Origin: an uncultured bacterium
Lineage (GTDB): Bacteria; Muiribacteriota; Ozemobacteria; Ozemobacterales; Ozemobacteraceae
Length of the DNA: 64,000 bases
Reading direction: 5' to 3'
NCBI GenBank assembly: GCA_937949615.1
Contig: CALEDQ010000008.1
Coordinates: 930,001 to 994,000 of the forward strand
Below the pieces are notes generated by a model. It had not been told where the DNA came from and made no database searches. It saw only the letters and a program-made list of their open reading frames with translations. Positions 31,695 to 40,997 of the stretch are shown piece after piece. Each line of letters opens with the position of its first letter. Position 1 is the first letter of the stretch. The position numbers and the translations under genes were made by a program.

Positions 31695-34256
31695 TTATTT
31701 GGCCCAGGTAATGTGGCCGGTGAGCAAAGGGTGAACGAGGTCGGCATGTGAAGGCATAACCCGCACGGCCAGACCCATTTTGCCACTTGAGGCAAGGGCG
31801 ACGCCACCCTTGAATTCTGCGGTATGACCTTCCTGTTTGATCAGCTGCAGGTCGACGATATCGCCCTGAGTGATGTCGCCATCACTGACCAGCTGACCGT
31901 AGAAAGCCTGAACCAGCACATCTGAAGCCTTGAGGTTGGCCAGATACACCCTGACTTTCACATCGAGAATTTCGCCGACACGATGGGCATCGTTACCGTT
32001 GGCTTCAATGCTTTCAATTCGAACATTGCCCCAGTTGTTCCTGACATTATCGAGCCAGCCAGCCAGTTCACGGGCTCTCTGGCGATCATTAGCCGAAAGA
32101 GCACGATAACGACGATCGGCTGGAACATAGAAACGGTCAGTATATTCGCCAACCATGCGGTTGGTGTTGAAAACCGGGTTAACTTCCTTCATACACTGCT
32201 TCATCATGGTGATCCAGCGGCGCGGCAGGTTGTCACTCGAGTGATCATAGAAAGTCGGGGCGACTTCCTTTTCGAGCAGCTCATAAAGGGAATTAGCTTC
32301 AATCTCGTCCTGGTAATCGGTATTCTCATATTCTTCGCGGGTGCCGATGGCCCAGCCGATACCGGGGGTGTAAGCTTCATCCCACCAGCCATCAAGAATG
32401 GAAAGGTTGAGAACGCCGTTCGCTGCCGCTTTCATGCCAGAAGTGCCGCTGGCTTCCTGCGGGCGGCGGGGATTGTTCAGCCAGACGTCGACACCCTGAA
32501 CCAGGTAGCGGGCAACAACGACATCATAATCTTCGATGAAAACGATATGGCGGCGCAGGCGTTCATCATTGCTCTCTTTCACGATTTCCTTGATGAAGTT
32601 CTTGCCTGGCTCGTCTTTCGGATGTGCCTTACCGGCAACGATAATCTGAATCGGGCGATCTTTGTTGGTGAGAATGCGAATCAGGCGATCTTTGTCTTTG
32701 AACAGCAGGGTTGCACGTTTATAAGTCGCAAAACGGCGGGCGAAACCGATCGTCAGATATTCAGGGTTGAGAACTTCCTGGGCGCGGGCAATCTCGGAAG
32801 GAGGGGCATTGCGTGCCTTGAGCTGCTTTTCGAGACGGCTGCGGGCGAAAGCCACCAGGCGTTCGCGGCGGCGTTCATGTGTGCGCCAGAGTTCTTCCAT
32901 CGGGATCATGTCGATTTTTTCCCAGACGGTCTGATCGCCGGGATTCATGACCCAGCGGGGGCCAAGATAGCGGTCGAACAGAGCTGACATTTCCTGCGAA
33001 GCATACGAACGGGTATGAACGCCGTTGGTGATCGACTTGATCGGGATTTCCTGGAAAGGAACGGCCGGGTAGAGATTGCCCCACATTTTGCGTGATACAT
33101 CGCCATGCAGCTTGCTGACGCCGTTGGCTTCACCACAAAGATTGAGTGCGCAGACCGCCATCGAGAAACCGTCGCCCTTCGGCGTATTGGCCTGCCAGCC
33201 GAGATCAAGAAATTCCTGCCAGCTGATGCCAAGCTTCGAGTAATACTGAGAGAAATATTTTTCCATCAGTTCTTTCGAGAACACGTCGATACCAGCCGGA
33301 ACCGGAGTATGGGTCGTGAACACGTTACCGGATCTCGTAAGTTCAAGAGCTTCCCTGAAGCTCATCTGATGTCTTTCCATGGCGACAGCGATTCTTTCGA
33401 GAGCCAGGAAAGCTGAATGCCCTTCGTTCATGTGGTAAACGCATGGGTGCAGGTCGAGGGCATGCAGGGCGCGCAGACCACCGATACCGAGAACCAGTTC
33501 CTGCATGATGCGGGTTTCGGTGTCGCCACCGTAAAGTTCACGGGTAATCCAGCGGTCGCCGGCAGAATTTTCGGGAGTATCAGTATCGAGCAGGTAAAGA
33601 GGCACACGACCGACCTGAAGTTTCCAGAGCAGACAGAAAAGAGTTCGGCCTGGCAGCTGCACGTTAATCTTCATCTGGTTGCCATTGGCATCGAGTAACG
33701 GCACCAGCGGCATGTTATGGAAATCGTTTTCCGGGTAGACTTCCTGCTGATAACCACCGGCATTCAATTTCTGCTTGAAGTAACCGACGCGATAGAGCAG
33801 ACCGACGGCAACCAGGGGAATCCCAAGGTCAGAAGCCGACTTAAGGTGATCGCCGGCGAGCATGCCGAGACCGCCTGAATAAAGGCGTACACTTTCGGTC
33901 AGGCCGAATTCGGCTGAATAATAGGCAACTACGGGTTTATCATTGTAACCACCGTGGTTTTTGGCATACCAGGTCTGGTGATCATTCATGTATTGCTGGA
34001 AGCTTTCATAAACACGCTGCAGATTAGCGAGAAAAGCTTCGTCGCGGGCCTTTGCCTCGAGCCGTTCCTGCGAAATGGCGCCGAGCATTTTAACCGGGTT
34101 GTGATAGGTTTCTTCCCACTGAACCGGGTCAAGGCGACGCCAAAGGGCTATGGCTTCGGGATTCCAGCACCACCAGAGGTTGTAAGCAAGGTCCTTGAGG
34201 GGGGCCAGCGGCTCCGGCAGACTTGGAACCACGATAAAGGTTCGAATAGGCTTCAT
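31695..34256 (-). CDS. glgP: Alpha-glucan (glycogen/maltodextrin) phosphorylase
   Basis: The 853-residue cytoplasmic enzyme releases glucose-1-phosphate from glycogen or maltodextrins using inorganic phosphate. The N-terminal domain begins FIVVPSLPEPLAPLKDLAYNLWWCWNPEA, the DUF3417-type extension of the bacterial/archaeal alpha-glucan phosphorylase branch. The catalytic GT35 domain has NEGHSAF near residue 270, the pyridoxal-phosphate lysine in EASGTSGMKAAANG near residue 600 and IGFARRFATYKRA near residue 500. AGGAGG precedes the ATG and a promoter lies just upstream. There are no other glycogen genes here, so it is transcribed alone. Confidence 0.95.
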   Translation of the reverse strand: MKPIRTFIVVPSLPEPLAPLKDLAYNLWWCWNPEAIALWRRLDPVQWEETYHNPVKMLGAISQERLEAKARDEAFLANLQRVYESFQQYMNDHQTWYAKNHGGYNDKPVVAYYSAEFGLTESVRLYSGGLGMLAGDHLKSASDLGIPLVAVGLLYRVGYFKQKLNAGGYQQEVYPENDFHNMPLVPLLDANGNQMKINVQLPGRTLFCLLWKLQVGRVPLYLLDTDTPENSAGDRWITRELYGGDTETRIMQELVLGIGGLRALHALDLHPCVYHMNEGHSAFLALERIAVAMERHQMSFREALELTRSGNVFTTHTPVPAGIDVFSKELMEKYFSQYYSKLGISWQEFLDLGWQANTPKGDGFSMAVCALNLCGEANGVSKLHGDVSRKMWGNLYPAVPFQEIPIKSITNGVHTRSYASQEMSALFDRYLGPRWVMNPGDQTVWEKIDMIPMEELWRTHERRRERLVAFARSRLEKQLKARNAPPSEIARAQEVLNPEYLTIGFARRFATYKRATLLFKDKDRLIRILTNKDRPIQIIVAGKAHPKDEPGKNFIKEIVKESNDERLRRHIVFIEDYDVVVARYLVQGVDVWLNNPRRPQEASGTSGMKAAANGVLNLSILDGWWDEAYTPGIGWAIGTREEYENTDYQDEIEANSLYELLEKEVAPTFYDHSSDNLPRRWITMMKQCMKEVNPVFNTNRMVGEYTDRFYVPADRRYRALSANDRQRARELAGWLDNVRNNWGNVRIESIEANGNDAHRVGEILDVKVRVYLANLKASDVLVQAFYGQLVSDGDITQGDIVDLQLIKQEGHTAEFKGGVALASSGKMGLAVRVMPSHADLVHPLLTGHITWAK

Positions 34257-34295
34257 TAAGTGAGGGCCTCCTGCGAAAAAAAATTAGGTGTGCAC

Positions 34296-34324
34296 TTTAT
34301 ACCATTAGCTGACCAAAATCGCAA
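34296..34324 (-). promoter_or_regulatory. Predicted promoter of glgP
   Basis: On the minus strand TTGCGA (34319-34324) and TATAAA (34296-34301) are 17 bases apart, upstream of the AGGAGG of the phosphorylase. Confidence 0.5.
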
Positions 34325-34630
34325 GCCTTATGCACCACAAACCCGGGGCAACTCGCGAAAAATCACAGTTTACCGGGTGTTCAAATCCCCACAAAAACTG
34401 CACCCGCAAGACAATTTTCACCCCGATTCGGTGCACAAACTGTTCAAAAAGTAATCAGTTAATTGAATTCTTCATGAATAAAGCCGAACCGATGCAATGA
34501 CCCGCACTATCAGCCGGGTGCCGCTTGTCGCTTTCCTGGTTCACGCGGTATAAAAGCTTTCTGCTTAAATGCTTTTTCATTGTTACCACGCAGCCTGTGC
34601 CGGCGACGGCAAAGCTTTAAGAATTTGTGA

Positions 34631-34670
34631 TTTATCTGTGTCTATCTGTGTTTATCCGTGTTAATCAGTG
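34631..34670. repeat. Four degenerate 10-bp direct repeats
   Basis: TTTATCTGTG, TCTATCTGTG, TTTATCCGTG and TTAATCAGTG follow each other without gaps. A further TTTATCGGTGGCCG-like copy spans the end of the next gene, so the repeat supplies its last codons. This resembles short dispersed intergenic repeats seen in other genomes. Confidence 0.65.
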
Positions 34671-34694
34671 GCCGTAGCGGTGGCCTGCCCGCGT

Positions 34695-36701
34695 TTATCG
34701 GTGGCCGAGCTTGCGGATAATGAAATCGGCATCAGCTCTGATTACCCCGGCCAGCGCTGAAAAATCAGGCGCAGCGTAAAACCTGGCGACCGACGCATCG
34801 ATAGCGAACTCATTCGACACTGTGATCAGCCACTTGAGACTGCCAGAACCGCCGAGGTCGAACACGCTCATGTAATCACGGTGTCTGACGACGATACGCC
34901 CGCTGACGGCCTCGTCGAGCTGCAGAAGCGGAAAATCATTTTCGTTTGCGAGACCACGGCCATATGAGCCCGAGAGACTGATGCCCATCTGCTCACAAAT
35001 GATTGGTAATAGGTCGGCATGCGTCGTCGGCGAATTGACATGACGCGGTGCAACACCAGCGCCAACAAAAAAGGCGGGGGCCTCGAACTGCCTGACGTGT
35101 GGTCCGGTTGCGTGAGCGGTAAATCCAGATTCACCCAGTGACTCGCCATGATCGCCGAAAATAACGAAAAGCGTGTCAGCAAAACGCCCTTCGGCTTCGG
35201 CCTGGCGCAGAAATTCGGCAAGTACACGGTCAGTGTGGACAGCTGAGTTGGCGTAGCGATTATTCAGACCGGCAAAATTTTCGCCATCTGGCTGCATGAG
35301 AAAAAGGTTGATTTCTTCAGGGATTACCGGCCGATAGACTTCGCTTTCGGGCGGATAATAATAGTTATAATGCATATTATATAAATAAGCATGAATAGCC
35401 TTATAACCTGGGCGGGCGAGTTCTTCGCGCAGTTTTTCAAGCACCATTGGCGTATTTTTCCATTTCGGTTCGGCAGAAACTTCAATGGTTCGATTGCCCC
35501 AGAAATTCGAGCCGGGCATGTTTATTTTTTCGGGCTTGATCAGCAGAGTTGAGTAGCTGGCATTTTCAAGAAGCTGCTGTAGAGGGATTGTGGTTGTCCA
35601 GCGGCCGGTATAGGCCAGATTGATCGGAAAAGAACTGCGAAAAATACTGTGAAAACTGCTGAAAGTAATATTGGTCACCGAAAAATGGTTTTTCAGCCAC
35701 AGTCCGCGAGCTGCAAAGCCCTGCAGCTCATGCATCAGGCGATCAAATTCTGGCCGGCGCATACTCTCGACCGAGATCATTACCAGATTTACCGGCCTGA
35801 AACCGGGCTTGAAAGCCAGAACATTTTCAGGAAACAACTTGCTCTCGTCGAGATTCAGCTGCTGCTGCAGAAGGCCATTCAGGGCCGGTGCCTGTCGCAA
35901 TGCCGGGTGATCCGGCACCGGCAGCATTCCGAGATCGAGTCTGAGCGGCAGATACTCAAAAACCGAGAGGCGCCCGCAGACCATGTCAAAGCGCAGATGG
36001 TTGACGCCGAACAGAGTTGTCACGAGCAGCAACCAGCCAAGAAGAGTAGAAACCCGTCGACGGCGGCAGGCAGAACAGCCAAGCATCAGTCTGGCGACTG
36101 GAACTGGCGCCAGCACGAGCAGTGTGATTTCGAAGATAACGGCCAGATGGCCCTTTCCGAAAAAAAGAAGGGCAGCCTTGACCTCTTCGGCCACGTGCAT
36201 CAGCTGCACCAGATGGTTAAAACTGATATGAGTGCGGCCGACCGAAAAAATCATGCGGTCAAAATACAGCCAGGTGAGCAGCAGAGTATTAAAAGCAAGA
36301 ATCGGCCAGAAAAAGCGGCGATCGACCGCCATAATCAGCAGCCGCTCAAAGGCATACAGAACGAGAACTGCCAGAGAAGCGCTCAGCATGACCCATTCAA
36401 TGATCGAACCGGCAGCGATAGTCTGGTAAACGATTGCCATGGCCGCACCCGCCGGAAGAATGGCCGGGGCAAGCTGAAACAGACGTTGGCAGCGGCGAAG
36501 GGCGAAACAGAACAGCAGAATAAGCAGGAAACAGCCTTCGGGGCCGATAAACTTCATTATTTCGAGTGAATCCGGCGGGCCGCTGATTCTGACAATGGCC
36601 AGCAGCAGCAGCGCCATGCCGGCGATCTGCAGCAACAGCGCAAATTCATGCCATGCGGGGGTGTCGTCTGTAGTAGTGGATCGAGCTTTTACGTTCTGCA
36701 T
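34695..36701 (-). CDS. Membrane sulfatase/LTA-synthase-like phosphotransferase or hydrolase
   Basis: The 668-residue product has about five to seven membrane helices in residues 20-245 and a periplasmic alkaline-phosphatase-like sulfatase domain from about residue 300. That domain has LVMISVESMRRPEF (first metal ligands), a nucleophile region FSVTNITFSSFHSIF near residue 346, and FVIFGDHGESLGESGF near residue 525. It resembles LtaS, YejM and OpgE-type enzymes, which transfer glycerol phosphate or phosphoethanolamine to lipids or glycans. Which of these it does cannot be told. The start has no ribosome binding site and lies seven bases after a -10 box. Confidence 0.82.
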   Translation of the reverse strand: MQNVKARSTTTDDTPAWHEFALLLQIAGMALLLLAIVRISGPPDSLEIMKFIGPEGCFLLILLFCFALRRCQRLFQLAPAILPAGAAMAIVYQTIAAGSIIEWVMLSASLAVLVLYAFERLLIMAVDRRFFWPILAFNTLLLTWLYFDRMIFSVGRTHISFNHLVQLMHVAEEVKAALLFFGKGHLAVIFEITLLVLAPVPVARLMLGCSACRRRRVSTLLGWLLLVTTLFGVNHLRFDMVCGRLSVFEYLPLRLDLGMLPVPDHPALRQAPALNGLLQQQLNLDESKLFPENVLAFKPGFRPVNLVMISVESMRRPEFDRLMHELQGFAARGLWLKNHFSVTNITFSSFHSIFRSSFPINLAYTGRWTTTIPLQQLLENASYSTLLIKPEKINMPGSNFWGNRTIEVSAEPKWKNTPMVLEKLREELARPGYKAIHAYLYNMHYNYYYPPESEVYRPVIPEEINLFLMQPDGENFAGLNNRYANSAVHTDRVLAEFLRQAEAEGRFADTLFVIFGDHGESLGESGFTAHATGPHVRQFEAPAFFVGAGVAPRHVNSPTTHADLLPIICEQMGISLSGSYGRGLANENDFPLLQLDEAVSGRIVVRHRDYMSVFDLGGSGSLKWLITVSNEFAIDASVARFYAAPDFSALAGVIRADADFIIRKLGHR

Positions 36702-36708
36702 TTCTGCA

Positions 36709-36737
36709 ATTATACCTTACGAGCCCTTTTCTGAAAA
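36709..36737 (-). promoter_or_regulatory. Predicted promoter of the sulfatase gene
   Basis: On the minus strand TTTTCA (36732-36737) and a perfect TATAAT (36709-36714) are 17 bases apart. Only seven bases separate the -10 box from the ATG, so the mRNA is predicted to be leaderless. Confidence 0.55.
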
Positions 36738-36766
36738 TGAAAATGCCGGTTAAATAATGGCAAGGG

Positions 36767-36795
36767 TTGTAATGCCGGCGGGCGTTAAGTATAAT
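36767..36795 (+). promoter_or_regulatory. Predicted promoter of the OstA-like gene
   Basis: TTGTAA at 36767-36772 and TATAAT at 36790-36795 are 17 bases apart. The start codon is eight bases after the -10 box, so this mRNA too is predicted to be leaderless. Confidence 0.6.
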
Positions 36796-36803
36796 ACGCC
36801 CAG

Positions 36804-37502
36804 ATGGAAAAAACACGACACTTTCTGCTGCTTCTATTTGTGCTGCTGGTGACTGCGGCTGTTGCCACAGATTTTCAGCCGGCATCAGACACTTTTGCCA
36901 TTCCTGAAACACCGCCCGATATAATCATCACCGCCAACACCATGACGGTTCGTGACGGCAACGCCATTCTCGAAGGCAATGTCAAAGCCACCCGCGCCAA
37001 TGATCTTCTCACCTGTAACCGGGCGCTGGTCAACAGTTCACCCCGCTGGCTGCTCGCGAGCATGACACCGAGATTGTTCAGGCGCGAAGCTCTTCCCGAG
37101 CAGAAAATCATTCGCGAAACAAATCTCGAAGCCAGAAACATCTTTTACGACAGTGATAATGGTAGATTCAGCGCCTCAGACAGCGTGCATCTGCGGATCG
37201 AAGAGCGCTCCTGGGATCTGGCGACCTACACCTGGGCCGTAATAACCTCTGATGAGATGCTTGGGTTCCGCGACAGCAGCCGTATGATTTTCAGCGGCAA
37301 CGTCAAAGTGCGCGACCAGGAAAATTACGGTTACGGCAATCGCCTCGACTATCTGAAGGAAAGATCTCTGGCGATTCTCAGCGGCAATGCCGTGTTTGAA
37401 ACCAGAGAAAAGAATGCCAAAACCGGCAAAATCGAACCACGGGTCCTTAAAGGCCAGAAAATCATCTATAACACTGAAACGCGCCAGGCCGTCTCTGAAT
37501 AG
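36804..37502 (+). CDS. OstA/LptA-like periplasmic protein
   Basis: The 232-residue protein has an uncleaved or cleavable N-terminal signal (HFLLLLFVLLVTAAVATDF) and then an OstA domain of beta-jellyroll repeats. These are recognisable as paired strands such as ITANTMTVRDGNAILEGNVKATR (near residue 42) and MIFSGNVKVRDQENYGYGNRLDYL (near residue 165), followed by AILSGNAVF. LptA bridges lipopolysaccharide from the inner to the outer membrane, and OstA domains also occur in LptD. A role in lipid transport or envelope assembly is likely but not certain, and lptB/C/F/G are not present. It is transcribed away from the sulfatase. Confidence 0.8.
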   Translation: MEKTRHFLLLLFVLLVTAAVATDFQPASDTFAIPETPPDIIITANTMTVRDGNAILEGNVKATRANDLLTCNRALVNSSPRWLLASMTPRLFRREALPEQKIIRETNLEARNIFYDSDNGRFSASDSVHLRIEERSWDLATYTWAVITSDEMLGFRDSSRMIFSGNVKVRDQENYGYGNRLDYLKERSLAILSGNAVFETREKNAKTGKIEPRVLKGQKIIYNTETRQAVSE

Positions 37503-37616
37503 CCTCAATAATGCAGAAGGTTATTGCGGCAGGGGCGATTGCGGGGTATAATTCTCTGACCAGAATTCACGCAGGTTGGCATCACCACTAACAAGGAACG
37601 AACGAAGCACCAGTAT

Positions 37617-39917
37617 ATGCAGTTAAACGTAAAATATCGCGATTACATTCTCGACGAATTTCAGATTCAGGCCATCACCGAAATCGAAAACGGCCATTCG
37701 CTGGTTCTTTCGGCCCCAACCGGCTCAGGCAAAACCCTCGTCGCCGAATACCTGATCGAAAAGGTTCTCAAAACCGACCAGCGCATCATTTACACCTCAC
37801 CGATCAAGGCGCTTTCGAACCAGAAGTATCGCGATTTTTCGCGTCTCTATGGCGACAAGGTCGGCATTCTGACCGGCGATGTCGTCATCAACCGCGATGC
37901 CCAGGCCCTGATCGTAACCACCGAAGTTTACCGCAACATGGCCATCGAAGACCCTGAAGCCATTGCCGATGTTTCTTACGTCATTTTCGACGAAATTCAC
38001 TATCTTGGCGATATCGAACGCGGCACCGTCTGGGAAGAGTCAATCATCTTCTCGCCGAAAACCGTGCGTTTCCTGGCTCTGTCGGCCACGATTCCGAACT
38101 GCGACGAACTGGCCCGCTGGATCGAATCGGTAATCGACCATCAGGTTAAGGTTATCAGCCACAATCAGCGCGCCGTGCCGCTGTCATTTCTTTTTTATCA
38201 CCAGAAGGCCCTGATGCCGTTCAAGGAACTGCGCAAGCGCATGCGTGGCGGGGCTGAAACAGAAGGCTTAAGAGATCGCCGTCAGAAAAAAGAAGGCGAG
38301 TTCAGACATTTTGATATCATCAAACAACTGCGGCAGCAGGACCGCCTGCCGCTGCTTTACTTCGTTTTCTCGCGCGCCCTGGCCGACAAACTCGCCCGTG
38401 AAACCGCCCAGAAGATGGATTTCACCTCAAACGCCGAAAAAGAACGCATCGAAGAAATGGTCGACAACTGCATCGAAAAATATTCGCTGCAGAACCTCGA
38501 AACTGCCGCCAACCTGAAAGAAGAACTGATGCGCGGCGTTGGCCGCCACCACGCCGGTCTGCTGCCACAGCTCAAAGAACTCGTCGAAATTCTTTTTGCC
38601 GAACGCACCCTGCGAGTTCTGTTCGTGACCGAAACCTTCGCGGTCGGCGTTAACATGCCGGCCCGCAGCGTCGCCTACGATGCCCTGAAAAAATACGACG
38701 GTCGCAGTTTCAGACCGATGCAGTCACTTGAATTTACACAGATCTCCGGGCGTGCCGGCCGACGTGGCATCGACAAGACCGGCTGGGTTGTGGTGCCGCA
38801 TCTTCCGCGCGATCTGTCATTCGAAGAGCTGCAGAATCTTGTCTACGGCGACATTGAAAACCTGAAAAGCGCCTTCGACCTTTCGTTCAACAGCGTTCTG
38901 AACCTTTATTCCGGCCACAAAACCGATGAAGTCAGAATGATTCTCAAGCGCAATTTCGCACAGTTTCAGGCCAACAAAAACCTGCCCGAACTGACCGACA
39001 AGGTTGCGAAACTGCGCCTCGAAATCGAGCGGGTCGAGCCGCGCTGCCCTGAAAAGAAGAACGATTTCACCGATTTCATGGTGTTTTATAAAAAGAAACA
39101 GCAGCTCGAAGATACGATGCATCGACAGATGGATGACATCCGCCATGGCATGCGCGGCCGCAAGAACCGCGTTTTCCAGGAAGAGGTCGAGAAGAAATTC
39201 TCTGATTCCTATGCTGAACTTCAGTCCCAGGAAAAAAACTTCATCTGTGGCCGCTGCCACAGCCGCAGCAAATGTATTGCGCGCTATTATCAGGCAGAGC
39301 GTCTCCATAAAAAGCTCGATTACTGGCGCAGCATGCTTGAAGAGCAGGGTGAACTGCAACTGCCACTCTACGAACGCAAACTCGAACTGCTGCGCAAGCT
39401 CGGCTACATCGACGACAAGGGCCTGTTGCCACGTGGCGAGCTTGCCAGCCGTATTCATACCGAAGAAATAGCCGTCACCGAGCTGTATTTCCATGGTTAT
39501 TTCCATGAATGCAACGAACATGAAGTAAACGCACTCTGCCTGTCGCTCGTTTACGAGCACCGCCGGCGTGCCACTGCCAATGGCGAACAGCCTCGGCCAG
39601 CGGCAAAAATGCCAGAAAAGATCAAAAGTGCGCGCGGCTTCATCAACAGCCTGGCCCGGCAGCACCCTTTCATCAAGCCTCTCGAAACGAGAATCTGTCA
39701 CCTGATGGTTGCCTGGAGCGAAGGCACCGCCTTTGAAGACATTATGTCCATGACCGACATACCTGAAGGCGACCTGATCAGGGCTTTCAGGCAGGTTATC
39801 GACCTGCTGCGTCAGATCCGCGATGCCGTTAAAGAGAACAGCCTGCGCGACAAACTGCTCTCATGCCTGGCTTTCATCAACCGCGACATCGTTCTTGCCA
39901 CCGAACTCAGAGACTGA
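37617..39917 (+). CDS. Ski2-like (Mtr4/Dob10 type) DEAD/H-box RNA helicase
   Basis: The 766-residue protein has the complete superfamily-2 helicase core: APTGSGKTLVAEYLIEKVL (motif I, near residue 34), TSPIKALSNQKYRDF (Ia), VTTEVYRNM (Ic), FDEIHYLGD (II), LSATIPN (III), GVNMPARS (V) and QISGRAGRRGIDK (VI). The C-terminal part resembles the Ski2 arch/DSHCT domain and contains a four-cysteine CGRC...SKC stretch near residue 544, possibly zinc-binding. Its substrate is likely structured RNA. The start is supported by the AGGA in AAGGAACG upstream. It heads the tsaE-tsaB-tsaD-mutL-miaA run. Confidence 0.93.
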   Translation: MQLNVKYRDYILDEFQIQAITEIENGHSLVLSAPTGSGKTLVAEYLIEKVLKTDQRIIYTSPIKALSNQKYRDFSRLYGDKVGILTGDVVINRDAQALIVTTEVYRNMAIEDPEAIADVSYVIFDEIHYLGDIERGTVWEESIIFSPKTVRFLALSATIPNCDELARWIESVIDHQVKVISHNQRAVPLSFLFYHQKALMPFKELRKRMRGGAETEGLRDRRQKKEGEFRHFDIIKQLRQQDRLPLLYFVFSRALADKLARETAQKMDFTSNAEKERIEEMVDNCIEKYSLQNLETAANLKEELMRGVGRHHAGLLPQLKELVEILFAERTLRVLFVTETFAVGVNMPARSVAYDALKKYDGRSFRPMQSLEFTQISGRAGRRGIDKTGWVVVPHLPRDLSFEELQNLVYGDIENLKSAFDLSFNSVLNLYSGHKTDEVRMILKRNFAQFQANKNLPELTDKVAKLRLEIERVEPRCPEKKNDFTDFMVFYKKKQQLEDTMHRQMDDIRHGMRGRKNRVFQEEVEKKFSDSYAELQSQEKNFICGRCHSRSKCIARYYQAERLHKKLDYWRSMLEEQGELQLPLYERKLELLRKLGYIDDKGLLPRGELASRIHTEEIAVTELYFHGYFHECNEHEVNALCLSLVYEHRRRATANGEQPRPAAKMPEKIKSARGFINSLARQHPFIKPLETRICHLMVAWSEGTAFEDIMSMTDIPEGDLIRAFRQVIDLLRQIRDAVKENSLRDKLLSCLAFINRDIVLATELRD

Positions 39918-39921
39918 TTCA

Positions 39922-40368
39922 ATGCCGAACGCTGCCACCGTCAAAAGCCTATCGCCGGAACAGACTCTGGAAACAGCTGCCAGCCTGGCCGGCCAGTTTC
40001 CAAAGTCACTGGTGCTGCTGCACGGTTCGCTTGGCGCTGGCAAAACCTTGTTTGCACGTGGCTTCGCTCAGGGATTGGGCATTAAAACCAATGTTTCGAG
40101 CCCGACCTATACGCTGATGAATGAATACCGTGGCGCGGCCGGCAGCATGTTTCATCTCGACCTCTACCGCGTCAACTGCTTCGAAGAAGTTGTCGACATC
40201 GGGCTTTTCGAGATTCTCGACGCTGGCCAGCCCTGCTTGATCGAATGGGCCGAACGGGTGCCAGAACTCGATCGCCTGCCACATCTCGACGTGCGCATCA
40301 GCTGTTTTGACGAAGACCACGAGCACCATCGGCAGATAGAATGGCAATGGAAGGACGGGCAGGAATGA
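39922..40368 (+). CDS. tsaE: tRNA threonylcarbamoyladenosine biosynthesis ATPase TsaE
   Basis: TsaE is the ATPase of the TsaB-TsaD-TsaE complex that puts threonylcarbamoyl on A37 of ANN-decoding tRNAs. I use the ATG at 39922, four bases after the helicase stop, giving 148 residues, the family length. The frame is also open upstream inside the helicase gene. The Walker A motif GSLGAGKT lies near residue 34, followed by SPTYTLMNEY near residue 63 and HLDLYR near residue 78 (Walker B-like and metal residues), then LIEWAERVP. It overlaps tsaB by four bases. Confidence 0.95.
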   Translation: MPNAATVKSLSPEQTLETAASLAGQFPKSLVLLHGSLGAGKTLFARGFAQGLGIKTNVSSPTYTLMNEYRGAAGSMFHLDLYRVNCFEEVVDIGLFEILDAGQPCLIEWAERVPELDRLPHLDVRISCFDEDHEHHRQIEWQWKDGQE

Positions 40369-40997
40369 AATACCTGTTTATCGACGCTTCAGAAAACAGC
40401 ACTTTTGCCCAGACCGGCAATGCAGCCGGCTTCAGGTCGCAGGTTTTTGCCACTGACCGCAATTTTGCCGCCAGAATCACAAATATCTGCGACGAAATGC
40501 TGCAGAACGCCGACATGACTTTTGCCGATCTCGATCTTCTTGCGGTCTGCACCGGACCCGGCAGTCTTACTGGCCTCAGGGTCGCTGCCGCCTTTCTGAG
40601 AACCGCGGCCATGCTGGCCAACAAACCACTTGTGGGCATCAGCATCTTCGACTGGTCGCTGCAGACACTGATTGAAAAAAATATCAGCGGCCAGGTGCGT
40701 CTGGTAATGCCGACCCTCATTGATAAAGCCTTCTCGATAAACGCTGATCTTCCTGATCTCAATCACAGTCAACCAGAACTTATCGAAAGAACAACCGCAG
40801 GGGCTCAACCTGACACCTATGGCATCAGGTTTTCATACCCCGGCGTTACCAGCCTGCAGCCAGAACCGGCGGCCCTGCATAATCTGATCAACCTGAAACG
40901 CCATTCCCCTGCCCGCAGCCTGCCCGAAATTCTCAATGTTCTGCCGCTTTACGTTATTCCGTCGCAGGCAGAACGCAAATTCAAGGAAGCCTCATGA
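40365..40997 (+). CDS. tsaB: tRNA threonylcarbamoyladenosine biosynthesis protein TsaB
   Basis: TsaB is the inactive ASKHA partner that scaffolds TsaD and TsaE. The 210 residues begin KYLFIDASENS and carry AVCTGPGSLTGLRVAAAFLR near residue 63, the strongest TsaB signature, then LANKPLVGISIFDW. The start is the ATG at 40365 in an ATGA overlap with tsaE, after GCAGGA. The C-terminal part is diverged from well-known homologues but of expected length. Its stop overlaps tsaD by four bases. Confidence 0.93.
   Translation: MKYLFIDASENSTFAQTGNAAGFRSQVFATDRNFAARITNICDEMLQNADMTFADLDLLAVCTGPGSLTGLRVAAAFLRTAAMLANKPLVGISIFDWSLQTLIEKNISGQVRLVMPTLIDKAFSINADLPDLNHSQPELIERTTAGAQPDTYGIRFSYPGVTSLQPEPAALHNLINLKRHSPARSLPEILNVLPLYVIPSQAERKFKEAS

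Larger units (their letters stand above)
34257..34694. other. Intergenic region of 438 bases without genes
   Basis: It contains the promoter and ribosome binding site of the phosphorylase gene (34266-34324) and the decamer repeats at 34631-34670. Only short frames occur, with no ribosome binding sites or recognisable products. I see no other structure. Confidence 0.6.

Noticed and set aside
31983..32987. 334-residue plus-strand open frame over the phosphorylase gene
   Set aside because: It lies fully inside glgP on the other strand, and the phosphorylase motifs there are unmistakable.
35649..36569. 306-residue plus-strand open frame over the sulfatase gene
   Set aside because: It is antisense to the membrane part of the sulfatase; low-complexity Gln/Lys composition and no start signal.
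38817..39701. 294-residue minus-strand open frame over the helicase gene
   Set aside because: It is antisense to helicase sequence that carries motifs V-VI and the arch region; no ribosome binding site.
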